From the NCBI GenBank assembly GCA_016180805.1, contig JACPAM010000108.1:1-32781 (forward strand): a stretch of 32,781 nucleotides of DNA, written 5' to 3'. Of this stretch, positions 1 through 10,204 are shown in pieces. How positions within the stretch are numbered: position 1 is the first letter of the stretch; every line of letters starts with the position of its first letter. The stretch comes from Deltaproteobacteria bacterium. GTDB lineage: Bacteria; Desulfobacterota; Binatia; UBA9968. The notes beneath the pieces were generated by a model that was not told the DNA's origin, ran no database searches, and saw only the letters and a program-made list of their open reading frames with translations. Position numbers and translations under genes: made by a program.

Positions 1-1
1 C

Positions 2-295
2 GGCGTCATCAACTCGGTTCCGAGAGAGGACCGGGGATTCGCCTCCGGCACGCTCCACCTGATGTTCGGGATCGGCAACGTCTCGGGCATCGCGTTGGGA
101 AGCTTTCTCATGACCTCCGCCATGGGACGAACCGCCGGCACGCACGGCACGGGTATCGGGACCGAAGATCCCGCCGGATTCGTGGCCGCGCTCAACACCA
201 CTTTTCTGGTAGCCACGGCGATCAGCGGCGCGGGGCTCGCCACCTCGATCATCCGCGGAGCGAAGATGCCCAAAGCCCCACAGCACAACCGATGA
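2..295 (+). CDS. MFS transporter, C-terminal fragment (5' truncated by window edge)
   Basis: The frame is open from base 2 ([36 protein letters not shown]...). Hydrophobic TM segments and a pattern typical of drug-efflux MFS C-termini; stop TGA at 293-295. Confidence 0.7.
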   Translation, partial: GVINSVPREDRGFASGTLHLMFGIGNVSGIALGSFLMTSAMGRTAGTHGTGIGTEDPAGFVAALNTTFLVATAISGAGLATSIIRGAKMPKAPQHNR

Positions 296-346
296 AAACT
301 TGTGGCCTCTAAACTGGAGGAAGGAGGGAAAACTAAGAAGGGAATT

Positions 347-1315
347 TCAGGCGCCTTTGCGCTTTTTGAGATCGTCAATGAGCTGCGGCACCACTTTGAA
401 GACATCGCCGACCACTCCCAGATCGGCGACCTGGAAGATCGGCGCTTCGGGATCTTTGTTGATCGCAATGATGGTCTTGGAGCCTTTCATCCCGGAGAGG
501 TGCTGGACGGCTCCCGAAATACCGCACGCGATATAGAGGTCGGGCTTCACCGTCTTCCCCGTCTGCCCAACTTGCAGCGAGTACGGCACCCAGCCCGCAT
601 CGACCACAGCCCGGGTCGCGGCCACGGCGCCGCCCAGGAGATCCGCGAGCTGGCGCAGTAAAGAAAATTTCTCCGCCTCCCGCAGACCACGCCCGCCGGC
701 GACAATCACGCGGGCGCCCTCGAGGTCCGGCCCCTCCTGCTCGACCGCAACGCGATCGGTAACGCGAGCCTTACGGACGCTGGGATCCGAGGGCGCCTCG
801 ACATCCTCCACCGAAGCGGTCTGGGGTCGCGCCTTGGGCTCGAAGGACTTGGGTCGCACCAGCAGGATCTTCGTCCCGGAGCCGGCCAGCGTGGTAGTAT
901 TGAGATAACTCCCACCCAAAGCCGGTATGGAGGCTTCGACCCTGCCGTCCTTGAGGACAAAATCGCCGACATCGGTGATGGCCCCCGAATCCAGCACGAC
1001 GCTCAGCGCAGCGGCGAGGTCCCGCCCCGCATAGCTGGAAGCAAAGAGCATCAGCTCCGGATGGTGTTTCTCGATCAACCCGGCGATCGTTTTGATCGCG
1101 GGAAGCGTGAGACAGTCGTGAAAGACCGGATCGGGCGAGCGGTAAATCTTGCCGGCGCCGTAGTCCCCGAGCGTCTTGACGGCGTCGTCCGGCGCAGGCC
1201 CGAGGAGAATCGCCTCTGCCGTGCCGACTTCGGCAGCCTTGGAGAGAATCTCTAGCGTGGTCGGTGTGATCTTTCCTTCGACCACCTCCGCATAGACCCA
1301 AATCAGTTCGGCCAC
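347..1315 (-). CDS. etfA: Electron transfer flavoprotein alpha subunit
   Basis: 322 aa. C-terminal FAD-binding pattern (VIVAGGRGL..., [47 protein letters not shown]) diagnostic of EtfA/FixB. Confidence 0.96.
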   Translation of the reverse strand: MAELIWVYAEVVEGKITPTTLEILSKAAEVGTAEAILLGPAPDDAVKTLGDYGAGKIYRSPDPVFHDCLTLPAIKTIAGLIEKHHPELMLFASSYAGRDLAAALSVVLDSGAITDVGDFVLKDGRVEASIPALGGSYLNTTTLAGSGTKILLVRPKSFEPKARPQTASVEDVEAPSDPSVRKARVTDRVAVEQEGPDLEGARVIVAGGRGLREAEKFSLLRQLADLLGGAVAATRAVVDAGWVPYSLQVGQTGKTVKPDLYIACGISGAVQHLSGMKGSKTIIAINKDPEAPIFQVADLGVVGDVFKVVPQLIDDLKKRKGA

Positions 1316-1459
1316 CTAACTACCCCAATTCAAAATGCAAAGTGCAAATTGAAAAATGCAAAACTTACAGGGGACCGCTTCGAAATCCGAGCCAGTAGCG
1401 GTTGATCTTGTGAGATTTTGACTTTTAAATTTCGCAATTTTCATTCTGCCTTGTCGTAT

Positions 1460-2239
1460 TCAAATCACCTTTAACTCAACGAGAAAGTCGGCGATCTGCT
1501 TGCCGCCCTCGCCCTCATCGGTAACGATCTTGCCAGCCTGTCGCACCGGGGGTCGCCCGATACTCAACACTTTCTCGCGCGCCCCTGCGCTTCCCACCTG
1601 CTCCGGCTTAAGCCCCAGATCCGCCGCCTTGCACTGCTTGATCTCTTTTTTCTTGGCCGCCATGATCCCCTTGAGCTGCGGGTAACGCGGCTCATTGATG
1701 CCGCTTGCGACGGCGACCAGAGCCGGCAACTCGGCCTCGACGACGTCGTAGCCGCTTTCGCTTTGGCGCTTGATCGTGATCTTTTTGCCCTCGACCGTGA
1801 TTTCCTTGGCGAAGGTGAGGGGCGCGATGCCCAAGAGCTGCGCGAGCTGTCCGGGAACAATTCCCGAATAACTGTCGCTGCTCTCGGCCGCGCACAGGAC
1901 CAAGTCGAAGGATTCCTTCTTGATCGCCGCCGCGAGAGCCCTCGCGGTCGCCAGCGTATCCGAGCCCGCAAGGGCATCATCGAGAATGTGGACCGCGCGG
2001 TTAGCGCCCATGGCCAGGGCGTTTCGTATTCCGGTCGTCACCTCGTTGATCCCCATGGTGACGACTGTGACTTCGCCGCCCTGTTTCTCGACCAACCGCA
2101 ACCCCTCTTCCAGGGCGCTCGCGGCCGCGGGATCCAACTCGTGGGCGACCCCCTTGCGCACCATGCATTTGGTGTTGGGGTCGATTTCGATGGTTACGGA
2201 GCTGGCGGGAATGACCTTAGCACAGACGACGATGTTCAA
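1460..2239 (-). CDS. etfB: Electron transfer flavoprotein beta subunit
   Basis: 259 aa. EtfB/FixA hallmarks (MNIVVCAKVIPAS..., ELDPAAASALEEGLRL, SDSYSGIVPGQLAQLLGIAPLTFAKEI). Confidence 0.96.
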   Translation of the reverse strand: MNIVVCAKVIPASSVTIEIDPNTKCMVRKGVAHELDPAAASALEEGLRLVEKQGGEVTVVTMGINEVTTGIRNALAMGANRAVHILDDALAGSDTLATARALAAAIKKESFDLVLCAAESSDSYSGIVPGQLAQLLGIAPLTFAKEITVEGKKITIKRQSESGYDVVEAELPALVAVASGINEPRYPQLKGIMAAKKKEIKQCKAADLGLKPEQVGSAGAREKVLSIGRPPVRQAGKIVTDEGEGGKQIADFLVELKVI

Positions 2240-2374
2240 AACGTCACCTCCGTGGCACGCAATTCGAAATGCTTACATGACAACAAGAGCTCTTTGGCGA
2301 CCGCAGCGCCTTTGCGCAGAGTCGCTACGCGGTGGCGCGCCGGAGGAATGATCCTTCGGAAGGGTAATCCTTTC

Positions 2375-2563
2375 CTACTTCAGCCACTCCGAAACTTTCC
2401 CTTCCAAAACCACGTCCAGAATCTCTTTGCAGTCTCGAATCGCCTTGTCGACGATCTTGGGGTCGCCGACATGAGGCATGGCCCAATTAACGGCGCCATG
2501 GAGCGCTTGGATGACCTCTTTGAGGTGCTCGTCTAACTCGACGGTATGGGGCGCTTGGGGCAT
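2375..2563 (-). CDS. Small (62 aa) conserved-looking helical protein of unknown function in the ETF operon
   Basis: Tightly packed between etfB and the ferritin-like gene on the same strand. Sequence MPQAPHTVELDEHLKEVIQALHGAVNWAMPHVGDPKIVDKAIRDCKEILDVVLEGKVSEWLK. Confidence 0.6.
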   Translation of the reverse strand: MPQAPHTVELDEHLKEVIQALHGAVNWAMPHVGDPKIVDKAIRDCKEILDVVLEGKVSEWLK

Positions 2564-2587
2564 CGAATCTCTCCTGTAAACGTACTC

Positions 2588-3304
2588 TTATACATACAGC
2601 CGGCCCCCGTGGGGATCCGGCACTTGAAGGCCGATCCGCTCGATCAAAGGATTGACCTCTTTGATGTACTCTTGCCGCGCCTGGGCGTTCGTGCGCCGCT
2701 TGAGCCCCCAGTAACAATACCGCTCGGAGCGCCTGGAGATGGAGCGGCCGAACATATCGAGCGCCTTGATGTACCAGGAGTCGAGAGCCTTCTGAACCTT
2801 TTCCCGGCTCTCCCCGCCCTTGGCCGCGAGTTCCGCGGTCTTGTTGGTACCATAGCTGATGTGGCCTTCCTCCTCCGTAATGATATCGGGGAGCATGCGC
2901 TCCAGAGGAGCGTAGGTGCAGCCGATGAACTCCTCGAGCTGGTAGCGCCCGATTCGATCGATGAGGAAGCCGAAAACCGCGAAGTCTTCCCAGGTCGTAA
3001 TCGTTCCCCGAAACGCTTCGACAAAACGCTTTTGGTTGGGCTGGCTGAGCACGAACGAAGTGTCCACGCCGATCTCCCCGGCCAGACGGGCCATCTTGCG
3101 GTAGTGATCGATCTCCTCGGCCGCCGTGCGAGCGATAACCAGCTGATCGACCTTGGTCGGCGCGGTGGGCAACACATGCTCGACATAGAGGTGGGGTCCG
3201 CCGATCTCACAGTCCGCCTGGATCGTGAGGACCCGACCCAGGAGCTCCTTGTATTCCGGATCCATCTTGTCGAAATCTTTACGCTCGACTTTGTCTCTGA
3301 ACAT
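2588..3304 (-). CDS. Ferritin-like diiron protein of the phenylacetyl-CoA epoxidase PaaA/PaaC type
   Basis: Likely start MFRDKVERKDFDKM (the 3358 start of the ORF track looks over-extended). CEIGGPHLYVEHVLP, EEIDHYRKMARLAGEIGVD and ITEEEGHISYG carry carboxylate/His pairs typical of PaaA/PaaC ferritin-like proteins. Confidence 0.75.
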   Translation of the reverse strand: MFRDKVERKDFDKMDPEYKELLGRVLTIQADCEIGGPHLYVEHVLPTAPTKVDQLVIARTAAEEIDHYRKMARLAGEIGVDTSFVLSQPNQKRFVEAFRGTITTWEDFAVFGFLIDRIGRYQLEEFIGCTYAPLERMLPDIITEEEGHISYGTNKTAELAAKGGESREKVQKALDSWYIKALDMFGRSISRRSERYCYWGLKRRTNAQARQEYIKEVNPLIERIGLQVPDPHGGRLYV

Positions 3305-3406
3305 GCAGATCCCTCCTCTTTGCCTCCCCGAAAGCGTGAATTTACACACGTTTAACAAATCATCCCGGCAAAATCAATACTCTCGCGCCGCTGAATTTCG
3401 CTTTAC

Positions 3407-3427
3407 TTAGTGTCATTTCTACACTAA
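3407..3427. promoter_or_regulatory. Perfect 7-bp inverted repeat TTAGTGT-N7-ACACTAA, candidate operator
   Basis: ttagtgtcatttctacactaa lies 33 bp upstream of the nicotinate phosphoribosyltransferase start, in a divergent intergenic region. Confidence 0.5.
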
Positions 3428-3460
3428 ACTACGCCCCGACATCTCGACCAAGGAGTTTCC

Positions 3461-4813
3461 GTGGAACACACCAACAATCTCGCCTTGCTGACCGACCTGT
3501 ACCAACTGACGATGGCCCAGAGCTACTTCGCAAGCCGCAAATTCGAGCCGGCAACCTTCAGCCTTTTCATCCGCAATTACCCTCCCAACCGCGGCTATTT
3601 CGTCTCAGCGGGCCTGGAAGACGTCCTGCGTTTTCTCACCGATTTTACCTTCGACGCCGCGTCGCTGGACTACCTTCACTCCTGCCGTCTCTTCGCTGAC
3701 GAGTTCCTCGACTTTCTCAAGGGGCTTCGTTTTACCGGCGAGGTGTGGGCAATTCCCGAAGGCCGCCTGCTTTTCCAAGACGAGCCGATCGTGGAAATCA
3801 CGGCCCCCATTATCGAGGCGCAGATCGTTGAGACCTTCATCATCAACCAGATCAACCTGCAAACCCTGATCGCGAGCAAGGCCGCCCGTTGTGTCCACGC
3901 GGCCGAGGGTCGCGCGGTGGTGGACTTTTCGCTGCGGCGCGCGCACGGGATCGATGCCGGCTTGAAGGTGGCGCGCTCCAGCTACCTGGCCGGATTCGTT
4001 GCTACCAGCAACGTTTTGGCGGGTCAACGCTACGGCATCCCGATTGTCGGAACCATGGCCCACTCCTTCGTGTCCAGCTTCGAGCGCGAGATCGATGCCT
4101 TTCGAAGTTTCGTCTCCAGCTTCCCCGATAACGCGATTCTCCTCATCGATACCTATGATACGTTAGCTGGGGCACGCAGCGCCGTGGAGGTGGCGCGGGA
4201 GATGGCCGCTCGGGGCGGCCGTCTGCGCGGGGTCCGCATCGACAGCGGCGACCTCGCCGTGCTGGCCCGCGAGGTGCGCGCGATCCTGGACCAGGCGGGC
4301 CTGAGCGACGTCAAAATCATCGGCAGCGGCGGCTTGGACGAATACGACCTGGCAGCGCTCTCGGAGATCAAGGCTCCCTACGACAGCTACGGCGTGGGGA
4401 CGAAGATGGGAGTCTCGGCGGATGCCCCCTGGTTCGATATGGCGTACAAGCTGGTCGAGTACGATGGACGCCCCGTGCTCAAACTCAGCACCGGGAAGGC
4501 GACCGTGCCGGGAAGAAAACAGGTATTCCGCTTCGTTGATGTAAATGACCGGCTCGAAAAAGACTTGATTGGGCTGCGCGGCGAAGCCGTCTCCGGCGCC
4601 GAACCGCTGCTCCAAAAGGTCATGGAGCGCGGCCGCCCGACTGGCGGCTATCCCTCGCTGAACGAGATCAGGAAGCGGTTTACGGAGGAGTTTCGCCGCC
4701 TCGATGAAAAAACCAAGGCGATTCGGAACCCAAGATTTCACCCGGTCGGATGGACCGTGAAACTTACGCAGCTCAGGGACGCGGTTGAGCAGCAGGTCAT
4801 CCACACCCAGTAA
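3461..4813 (+). CDS. pncB: Nicotinate phosphoribosyltransferase
   Basis: 450 aa, GTG start preceded by aaggag. LLTDLYQLTMAQSYF, DFSLRRAHGIDAGLKVARSSYLAGFVATSNVLAG, GTMAHSF, RIDSGDL, GSGGLDEY. Confidence 0.95.
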   Translation: MEHTNNLALLTDLYQLTMAQSYFASRKFEPATFSLFIRNYPPNRGYFVSAGLEDVLRFLTDFTFDAASLDYLHSCRLFADEFLDFLKGLRFTGEVWAIPEGRLLFQDEPIVEITAPIIEAQIVETFIINQINLQTLIASKAARCVHAAEGRAVVDFSLRRAHGIDAGLKVARSSYLAGFVATSNVLAGQRYGIPIVGTMAHSFVSSFEREIDAFRSFVSSFPDNAILLIDTYDTLAGARSAVEVAREMAARGGRLRGVRIDSGDLAVLAREVRAILDQAGLSDVKIIGSGGLDEYDLAALSEIKAPYDSYGVGTKMGVSADAPWFDMAYKLVEYDGRPVLKLSTGKATVPGRKQVFRFVDVNDRLEKDLIGLRGEAVSGAEPLLQKVMERGRPTGGYPSLNEIRKRFTEEFRRLDEKTKAIRNPRFHPVGWTVKLTQLRDAVEQQVIHTQ

Positions 4814-4827
4814 TTCCGCCCACGGAG

Positions 4828-5823
4828 CTAAAACCGGATGACCGCGGCGCCCCAGGCGAAACCGGCGCCGAACGCGTTCAGGAGAACGATATCGCCAGGC
4901 TGGATTCGACCCTGGCGGCGCGCCTCATCCAACGCGACCGGCACAGAGGCGGCCGACGTGTTGCCGTACTTGTCCACGTTCACCACCACTTTCTCCAGCG
5001 GCAAGCCCAGGCGATCGGCCAGAGCCGTGATGATCCGACGATTCGCCTGATGGGGAATGACCAGAGAGACCTGATCGATGCTCACTCCGGCATCGCTTAG
5101 AGCCTCGCGGCTGATCTCTTCCATCGAGCGAACCGCGACTTTGAACACCTCTTTCCCGTTCATGGTAATCGTATGCTCGTTGCGCTGCACGCTCTGGATG
5201 CTGGCGGGCTTGAGCGAACCGCCAGCGGGAACATACAAGGTCTTGGCGTAAGAGCCGTCCGTGCGCAGCCGCGTGCTTAGGACTCCCCGTCCGTCGTCCT
5301 CGGACGCCCCGAGAACCACGGCCCCCGCGCCATCGCCGAACAGGATACAGGTCGCGCGATCCTGCCAGTTGAGCAGCCGGCTGAGCGCGTCCGAGCCCAC
5401 CACGAGGGCGCTCCGGATCTTGCCGGTTCGGATGAACGCGTCTGCCACAGCCAAGGCATTCAGAAACCCGGAGCACGCGGCGTTGACATCGAAAGAGAAG
5501 ACATCCCGGGCGCCGAGCATGTGCTCGAGAACGCAAGCGGAACTCGGAAAAGGATAATCCGGGGTGACTGTGCCGACGATGATCGCCTGGAGGTCTCTTG
5601 CCTCCACGCCCGCATCCTCCATCGCTCGCAGCGAGGCGTGGTAGGCCATGTCGGCGCTGCCTTTACCGTCCTCCAGAATCCGCCGCACCTTGATCCCGGT
5701 GCGGACCGTGATCCATTCGTCGGAGGTGTCGACGAGCTGCTCCAAAGCCGAATTGGTCAAAACTTTCGAGGGGAGCTCAGAGCCGGTGCCCAGAACCACA
5801 CTCCTCGGTTGTGAATGGCTCAC
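4828..5823 (-). CDS. fabH: Beta-ketoacyl-ACP synthase III
   Basis: 331 aa. Active-site context [21 protein letters not shown] and N(A)FGAGFAWGA. Start overlaps the fabF stop (ATGA). Confidence 0.95.
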   Translation of the reverse strand: MSHSQPRSVVLGTGSELPSKVLTNSALEQLVDTSDEWITVRTGIKVRRILEDGKGSADMAYHASLRAMEDAGVEARDLQAIIVGTVTPDYPFPSSACVLEHMLGARDVFSFDVNAACSGFLNALAVADAFIRTGKIRSALVVGSDALSRLLNWQDRATCILFGDGAGAVVLGASEDDGRGVLSTRLRTDGSYAKTLYVPAGGSLKPASIQSVQRNEHTITMNGKEVFKVAVRSMEEISREALSDAGVSIDQVSLVIPHQANRRIITALADRLGLPLEKVVVNVDKYGNTSAASVPVALDEARRQGRIQPGDIVLLNAFGAGFAWGAAVIRF

Positions 5824-7064
5824 TCAGCCCTCCTGAAGATGACGCAGGCGTTGGTCCCGCCGAAGCCGAAAGAGTTGGAGAGCGCCACCCGGATGTCGGC
5901 CTCGCGCGCCCGGTTGGGCACATAATCCAAGTCGCACTGAGGATCTGGGTTCTCATAATTGATGGTCGGGGGAAGAATTCCCTCCTTCAGCGCGAGAACG
6001 GAATAGATCCCTTCCACGGCCCCTGCCGCCCCCAGCAGGTGACCGGTCAGGGACTTGGTGGAGCTCACCGGGATCTTGTACGCCCGCTCGCCAAAGACTT
6101 TTTTTATCGCCTGGGTCTCGTTGATGTCGTTGTATTCGGTAGAGGTCCCGTGCGCGTTGATGTAGTCCACCTCTTGCGGCGCTATGCCCGCATCCTTCAA
6201 CGCCAGCGCCATGCACCGCGCTGCCCCTTCGCCTTCGGGCGAGGGCGCGGTCATGTGATAGGCATCGGCGTTGGCGCCGTAGCCGATCACCTCAGCATAG
6301 ATCTTCGCCCCCCGCCTCACCGCCTTCTCGCGCTCCTCAAGGATCATCACGCCCGAACCTTCGGCCATGACAAACCCGTCGCGCTCCTTGTCAAACGGCC
6401 GGCTTGCCCGCTCCGGCTCATCGTTGCGCGTGGAGAGAGCCCTCATGGCGCTGAAGCCGCTGATGCCGAGAGGCGTGATGGCAGCCTCGGCTCCGCCGGC
6501 GATGACGGCGTCTTGAAGCCCGCCGCGGATCAGGTGAAAAGCCTCGCCGATTGCATGGTTTCCCGAAGCGCACGCGGATGTGGGCGTCCAGTTGACTCCC
6601 TTGGCGCCGTGCCGTATCGCGATCTGGCCCGGCGCCAAATTCGAGATGACTTTGGGGATAAAGAAAGGTGAGACTTTCCGCGGCCCGCCCTCGAGAAGGG
6701 CGCGATTGTAATACTCGATGGTTTCGATTCCGCCCAGGCCGACGCCGATGATCACGCCGACCCGCTCGGCTTCTTCAGGGCCGATTTTCAAACCGCCGTC
6801 TTGGAGCGCCATCCCGGCCGCGGCCACGCTGTACTGGATGAAGAGGTCCATCTTCTTGATCTCTTTGGGCTCGATGAAATCTTCGGCGCGGAAATCCGGA
6901 ATTTGGCCCGCAATGCGGGTTGGAAAGAACTCCAGTCCGGAGAAACGGGTGATTGGCGCGATCCCCGAGCGGCCGGCGACCACAGCTTCCCAATTCTTGT
7001 GCACCCCGGTGCCTAAAGGCGTAACCAGGCCGAGACCGGTTACGACTACTCTGCGTGGCTCCAT
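5820..7064 (-). CDS. fabF: Beta-ketoacyl-ACP synthase II
   Basis: 414 aa. [14 protein letters not shown] active-site Cys, [40 protein letters not shown]. Confidence 0.96.
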   Translation of the reverse strand: MEPRRVVVTGLGLVTPLGTGVHKNWEAVVAGRSGIAPITRFSGLEFFPTRIAGQIPDFRAEDFIEPKEIKKMDLFIQYSVAAAGMALQDGGLKIGPEEAERVGVIIGVGLGGIETIEYYNRALLEGGPRKVSPFFIPKVISNLAPGQIAIRHGAKGVNWTPTSACASGNHAIGEAFHLIRGGLQDAVIAGGAEAAITPLGISGFSAMRALSTRNDEPERASRPFDKERDGFVMAEGSGVMILEEREKAVRRGAKIYAEVIGYGANADAYHMTAPSPEGEGAARCMALALKDAGIAPQEVDYINAHGTSTEYNDINETQAIKKVFGERAYKIPVSSTKSLTGHLLGAAGAVEGIYSVLALKEGILPPTINYENPDPQCDLDYVPNRAREADIRVALSNSFGFGGTNACVIFRRAE

Positions 7065-7105
7065 GATCTGCTAACCTACTCTGCGTGGCTCCATGATCTG
7101 CTAAC
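7047..7105. repeat. Two-copy ~30-bp tandem direct repeat spanning the fabF start codon
   Basis: tactctgcgtggctccatgatctgctaac occurs at 7047-7075 and again at 7077-7105. Confidence 0.97.
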
Positions 7106-7163
7106 TCACGCTGACTGCCAAAGAGGCCTAAAAATAAACCAGCACGCGCGGAGCGTCAATAGC

Positions 7164-8195
7164 TCATCCTGACCAGTAGGGCTCCTGGATCCTAAGGACT
7201 TTGCGCACGAGGGGTTCGATTGCTTCCCCTCCGTGGCTCGAAGGCAACTCCGTCTTTTCCGGCTCGCGCATCCGCGCAAGCACGCCGGCCACCGAACGTC
7301 TGAGCGCGGCCAGATCATAGCCTCCCTCGAGCAAGAAAGCGATTCTTCCGCCGGCATGGCGCGCCGCGAGGTCGAGCAAAGCCGCGGCCATGGTCGCAAA
7401 CCCGCTCTCGGTTACATCCATTCCGCCGAGAGGATCACGCCGGTGCGGGTCAAAGCCCGCCGACACCAGAATCCAATCGGGCGCAAACCTCGACCCGATG
7501 GGAAGGATGATGTGGTTAAAAACCCGCGCATATTCCGCGTCGCCGCAACCCGCGGGGAGAGGAACGTTAACCGTAAAACCTTCACCCTCCCCGGCGCCGA
7601 TTTCTTCGGCAGCTCCGGACCCGGGATAGTAGGGGTACTGATGGGTGGAGGCGTAGAGAACCGAAGCGTCGCGCTCGAACGCCTGTTGGGTGCCGTTTCC
7701 ATGATGGACATCCCAGTCCATGATGAAAATCCTCTTGGCGCCGCAGCGGCGCTTGAGGTGATGGGCACCGACGGCCACCGTGTTGAACAAACAAAAACCC
7801 ATTCCCCGATCCCTGAGGGCGTGATGGCCAGGCGGGCGCACCAGCGCAAAGCCGTTCTCGAGTTCCCCCGACGCCATCGCGTCCAGCAGGTTGAGAAAGC
7901 CCCCAACGGCCAGTAACCCTACGCCGAAGGAATCCCGGCATGTGACCGTGTCCCCATCCAGGGCATAACGGTTAACCTCGGACGTGGCCTGGAGCAGTTC
8001 GAGATAGCCCGTGCTATGGCAGGCTTGGATCTCTTCTCTCGAGGCCGGGCGAGGAGGCAAAAGCCGGAACTCCCGGTTATCGAGCTCTTCGGCAAGATCC
8101 AGGAGGATTTTGAGCCGCTCCGGCCTTTCCGGATGAAAAGGCCCGGGATCATGCTTGAGGTAATCTCGATCGATCACGATGCCAGACCGGACCAT
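7164..8195 (-). CDS. Histone deacetylase family protein (class II HDAC/AcuC/AphA-like deacetylase)
   Basis: 343 aa. RPPGHHA, MGFCLFNTVAVGAHHLK, DWDVHHGNGTQ, YPGSG, SAGFDPHRRDPLGGM, EGGYDL. Confidence 0.93.
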   Translation of the reverse strand: MVRSGIVIDRDYLKHDPGPFHPERPERLKILLDLAEELDNREFRLLPPRPASREEIQACHSTGYLELLQATSEVNRYALDGDTVTCRDSFGVGLLAVGGFLNLLDAMASGELENGFALVRPPGHHALRDRGMGFCLFNTVAVGAHHLKRRCGAKRIFIMDWDVHHGNGTQQAFERDASVLYASTHQYPYYPGSGAAEEIGAGEGEGFTVNVPLPAGCGDAEYARVFNHIILPIGSRFAPDWILVSAGFDPHRRDPLGGMDVTESGFATMAAALLDLAARHAGGRIAFLLEGGYDLAALRRSVAGVLARMREPEKTELPSSHGGEAIEPLVRKVLRIQEPYWSG

Positions 8196-8236
8196 ACGTA
8201 ACCTTTTTCTCTACCATCACCAGCCCGGAAAAGTAA

Positions 8237-8340
8237 ACCCCGTACCACGGACTTGCGCCTGTGGCCTTGGGAACTGCCCTTCGGGGATTTCAGAGCATTA
8301 GGCCATGTACTCACGCACAGGGCGTGCTGTGGTACGGGGT
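8237..8340. repeat. 12-bp perfect inverted repeat (ACCCCGTACCAC / GTGGTACGGGGT) in the divergent intergenic region
   Basis: Arms at 8237-8248 and 8329-8340, with a further GTACCAC copy shortly downstream. Confidence 0.8.
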
Positions 8341-8411
8341 AAAGCTTCGCTTTGCCGCCCTTGCGCTTGCGTACCACCAGGAAATGGAATAGCTTACAGA
8401 CGGAGACCGCG

Positions 8412-8672
8412 ATGTTCGGCATTGGCATGCCGGAGTTGATCTTGATTTTGGCTCTCGCCCTCATCGTATTGGGCCCGCGCAGGCTTCCGGAGATCGCGCG
8501 CGCTTTGGGCAAGGGCCTGGCAGAGTTTCGCCGTGCCACAGACGAGATAAAGGAGGAGTTCCGGCAGGTCGAACAAGAGATCGAGGAATCCTCTTCCGAA
8601 ACTCCGGCCGACGAGAAGGGCTCCGCCACCTCAACTCCCACCCCAGAAGAGCGTGAGAAAAACCCCAGGTAA
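8412..8672 (+). CDS. Sec-independent translocase TatA/TatB-family subunit
   Basis: [50 protein letters not shown]. Single TM plus amphipathic helix, upstream of tatC. Confidence 0.92.
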   Translation: MFGIGMPELILILALALIVLGPRRLPEIARALGKGLAEFRRATDEIKEEFRQVEQEIEESSSETPADEKGSATSTPTPEEREKNPR

Positions 8673-9402
8673 AGGGCATCCCGATGATGCCCGCATGCCC
8701 TTCACCGCCCACCTGGAGGAGCTCCGCTCCCGTCTCATCCGATCCCTGCTCGCCGTCGTCGCCGCTTTCTCCCTCTCTTTCACGTTTGCCGAACAGATCT
8801 TCGCGATCCTGACCGCTCCTTTGCTCCGGCTCCAGGCCCCAGGGCTAACCCTGATCGGAACCGGGGTGCCCGAGGCCTTCTTTACGAAGATCAAAGTTGC
8901 CGTGATCGCGGCCCTTTTCCTCGCCTTTCCGGTCATCCTCTGGGAGTCCTGGCAGTTCGTGGCGCCCGGCCTCTACGAGCACGAAAGGCGCTACGCCCGC
9001 AGCTTTGTTTTCTTCGGGACCGTGCTTTTTCTCGTCGGGGCCTACTTCTGCTACGCCGTCGTCTTCGAGATAGGATACGTTTTTTTTCTCAAGCGCTACG
9101 AGGCCCTGGGTGTGCGCCCCGCCATCCGCGTCGGCGAATACCTGTCGTTCGCCTCACAATTGCTGCTCGCCTTCGGCGTCATCTTCGAGCTGCCCGTTGC
9201 CGCTTTTTTCCTCACGCGGATCGGCGTCCTCGACCATCGGTTCCTGATCCATCAGTTCCGCTACGCCGTCATCTTCCTCTTTATCCTCGCCGCCGTCCTC
9301 ACCCCTCCCGATATCGTCTCTCAGATTCTCCTTGCCGTGCCCCTCATCCTCCTATACGGCGTCAGCATCCTTGTCGCCTATCTGGCCGGACAAAGGGAAT
9401 AG
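8653..9402 (+). CDS. tatC: Sec-independent protein translocase TatC
   Basis: [20 protein letters not shown], six predicted TM segments, [27 protein letters not shown]. The start may be the internal ATG at 8695. Confidence 0.95.
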   Translation: MRKTPGKGHPDDARMPFTAHLEELRSRLIRSLLAVVAAFSLSFTFAEQIFAILTAPLLRLQAPGLTLIGTGVPEAFFTKIKVAVIAALFLAFPVILWESWQFVAPGLYEHERRYARSFVFFGTVLFLVGAYFCYAVVFEIGYVFFLKRYEALGVRPAIRVGEYLSFASQLLLAFGVIFELPVAAFFLTRIGVLDHRFLIHQFRYAVIFLFILAAVLTPPDIVSQILLAVPLILLYGVSILVAYLAGQRE

Positions 9403-9578
9403 TTTTGAGTCAAGGGCCAACTAATCTGTTCGCGACCGAGGAGAGCGCGAGCGAGGCTGCGGACGTCCGATTACAGACGCTACGACTCATGGCAGAGGCC
9501 CATCGGCCGCGGCCGAGAGCGCGCTCCCGAGGGAGCCTAGTCCATGAACCAAGAATTCAAAATGTAAAACTGAAGGGG

Positions 9579-10145
9579 TTATTTGCCTTCCGGGGCGTTA
9601 TCGTCGTTGATAAAAACGGCGGCGGCAAATACGGTGGTCCAGAGCCCTTCTTTATTGCCGATGGCAGACTGGGTGATGTTGGTTGTTCGCACGATCTTCC
9701 CGGACATTTTGAAGATCTGTTCCCTCTCGTCCCAGTCGAGCTCCGAGTTGAATTCAATTCCCACGGTGGTCGCCAACATGCTGGCGGCGAGATCCTCGGC
9801 ATATTCCCCGGCTTTTTCATCGGTCTCCCCAAACGCATGGTGCTCCGAAAGATAACCATGCATGGACGGATCCGCCGGGATGGCCAACCCTACGGAGGCG
9901 GCGATGAGACGGTTGGGTTCGTTGGTGTTTTCGCGATCGTAAACGGCGAAAACAATCTCGCCGGGTCTGAGCAGCTTCAGCCCGTCCTCTTTCGAGATGA
10001 TCTTGCAACCGGGGGGATAGATGCTGGAGACCAAAACCAAGTTACAGTGCGCCAGTCCGGCAGTCCGTAGCGCCAGCTCGAAAGAAGCGAGCCGCTCCTT
10101 GTGAACTCCGACTCCTTTGGTAACAAAAACTTTTTTCGGGACCAT
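9579..10145 (-). CDS. Pyruvoyl-dependent arginine decarboxylase
   Basis: Likely start [47 protein letters not shown] (Ser-Ser self-processing site); C-terminal [13 protein letters not shown]. Confidence 0.88.
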   Translation of the reverse strand: MVPKKVFVTKGVGVHKERLASFELALRTAGLAHCNLVLVSSIYPPGCKIISKEDGLKLLRPGEIVFAVYDRENTNEPNRLIAASVGLAIPADPSMHGYLSEHHAFGETDEKAGEYAEDLAASMLATTVGIEFNSELDWDEREQIFKMSGKIVRTTNITQSAIGNKEGLWTTVFAAAVFINDDNAPEGK

Positions 10146-10204
10146 CCCTGGAGTTCTATAACACGAATCCGACAACCTGACAAGAAAATTTTTCGCGACC
10201 GAGC

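Noticed and set aside
1763-2536. 257-aa plus-strand ORF antisense to etfB
   Set aside because: It is the reverse complement of a well-supported etfB gene, a typical GC-rich shadow ORF.
8174-8641. 155-aa minus-strand ORF over the HDAC/tatA region
   Set aside because: It lies antisense to tatA and the intergenic repeat; composition is low-information and no family pattern was seen.
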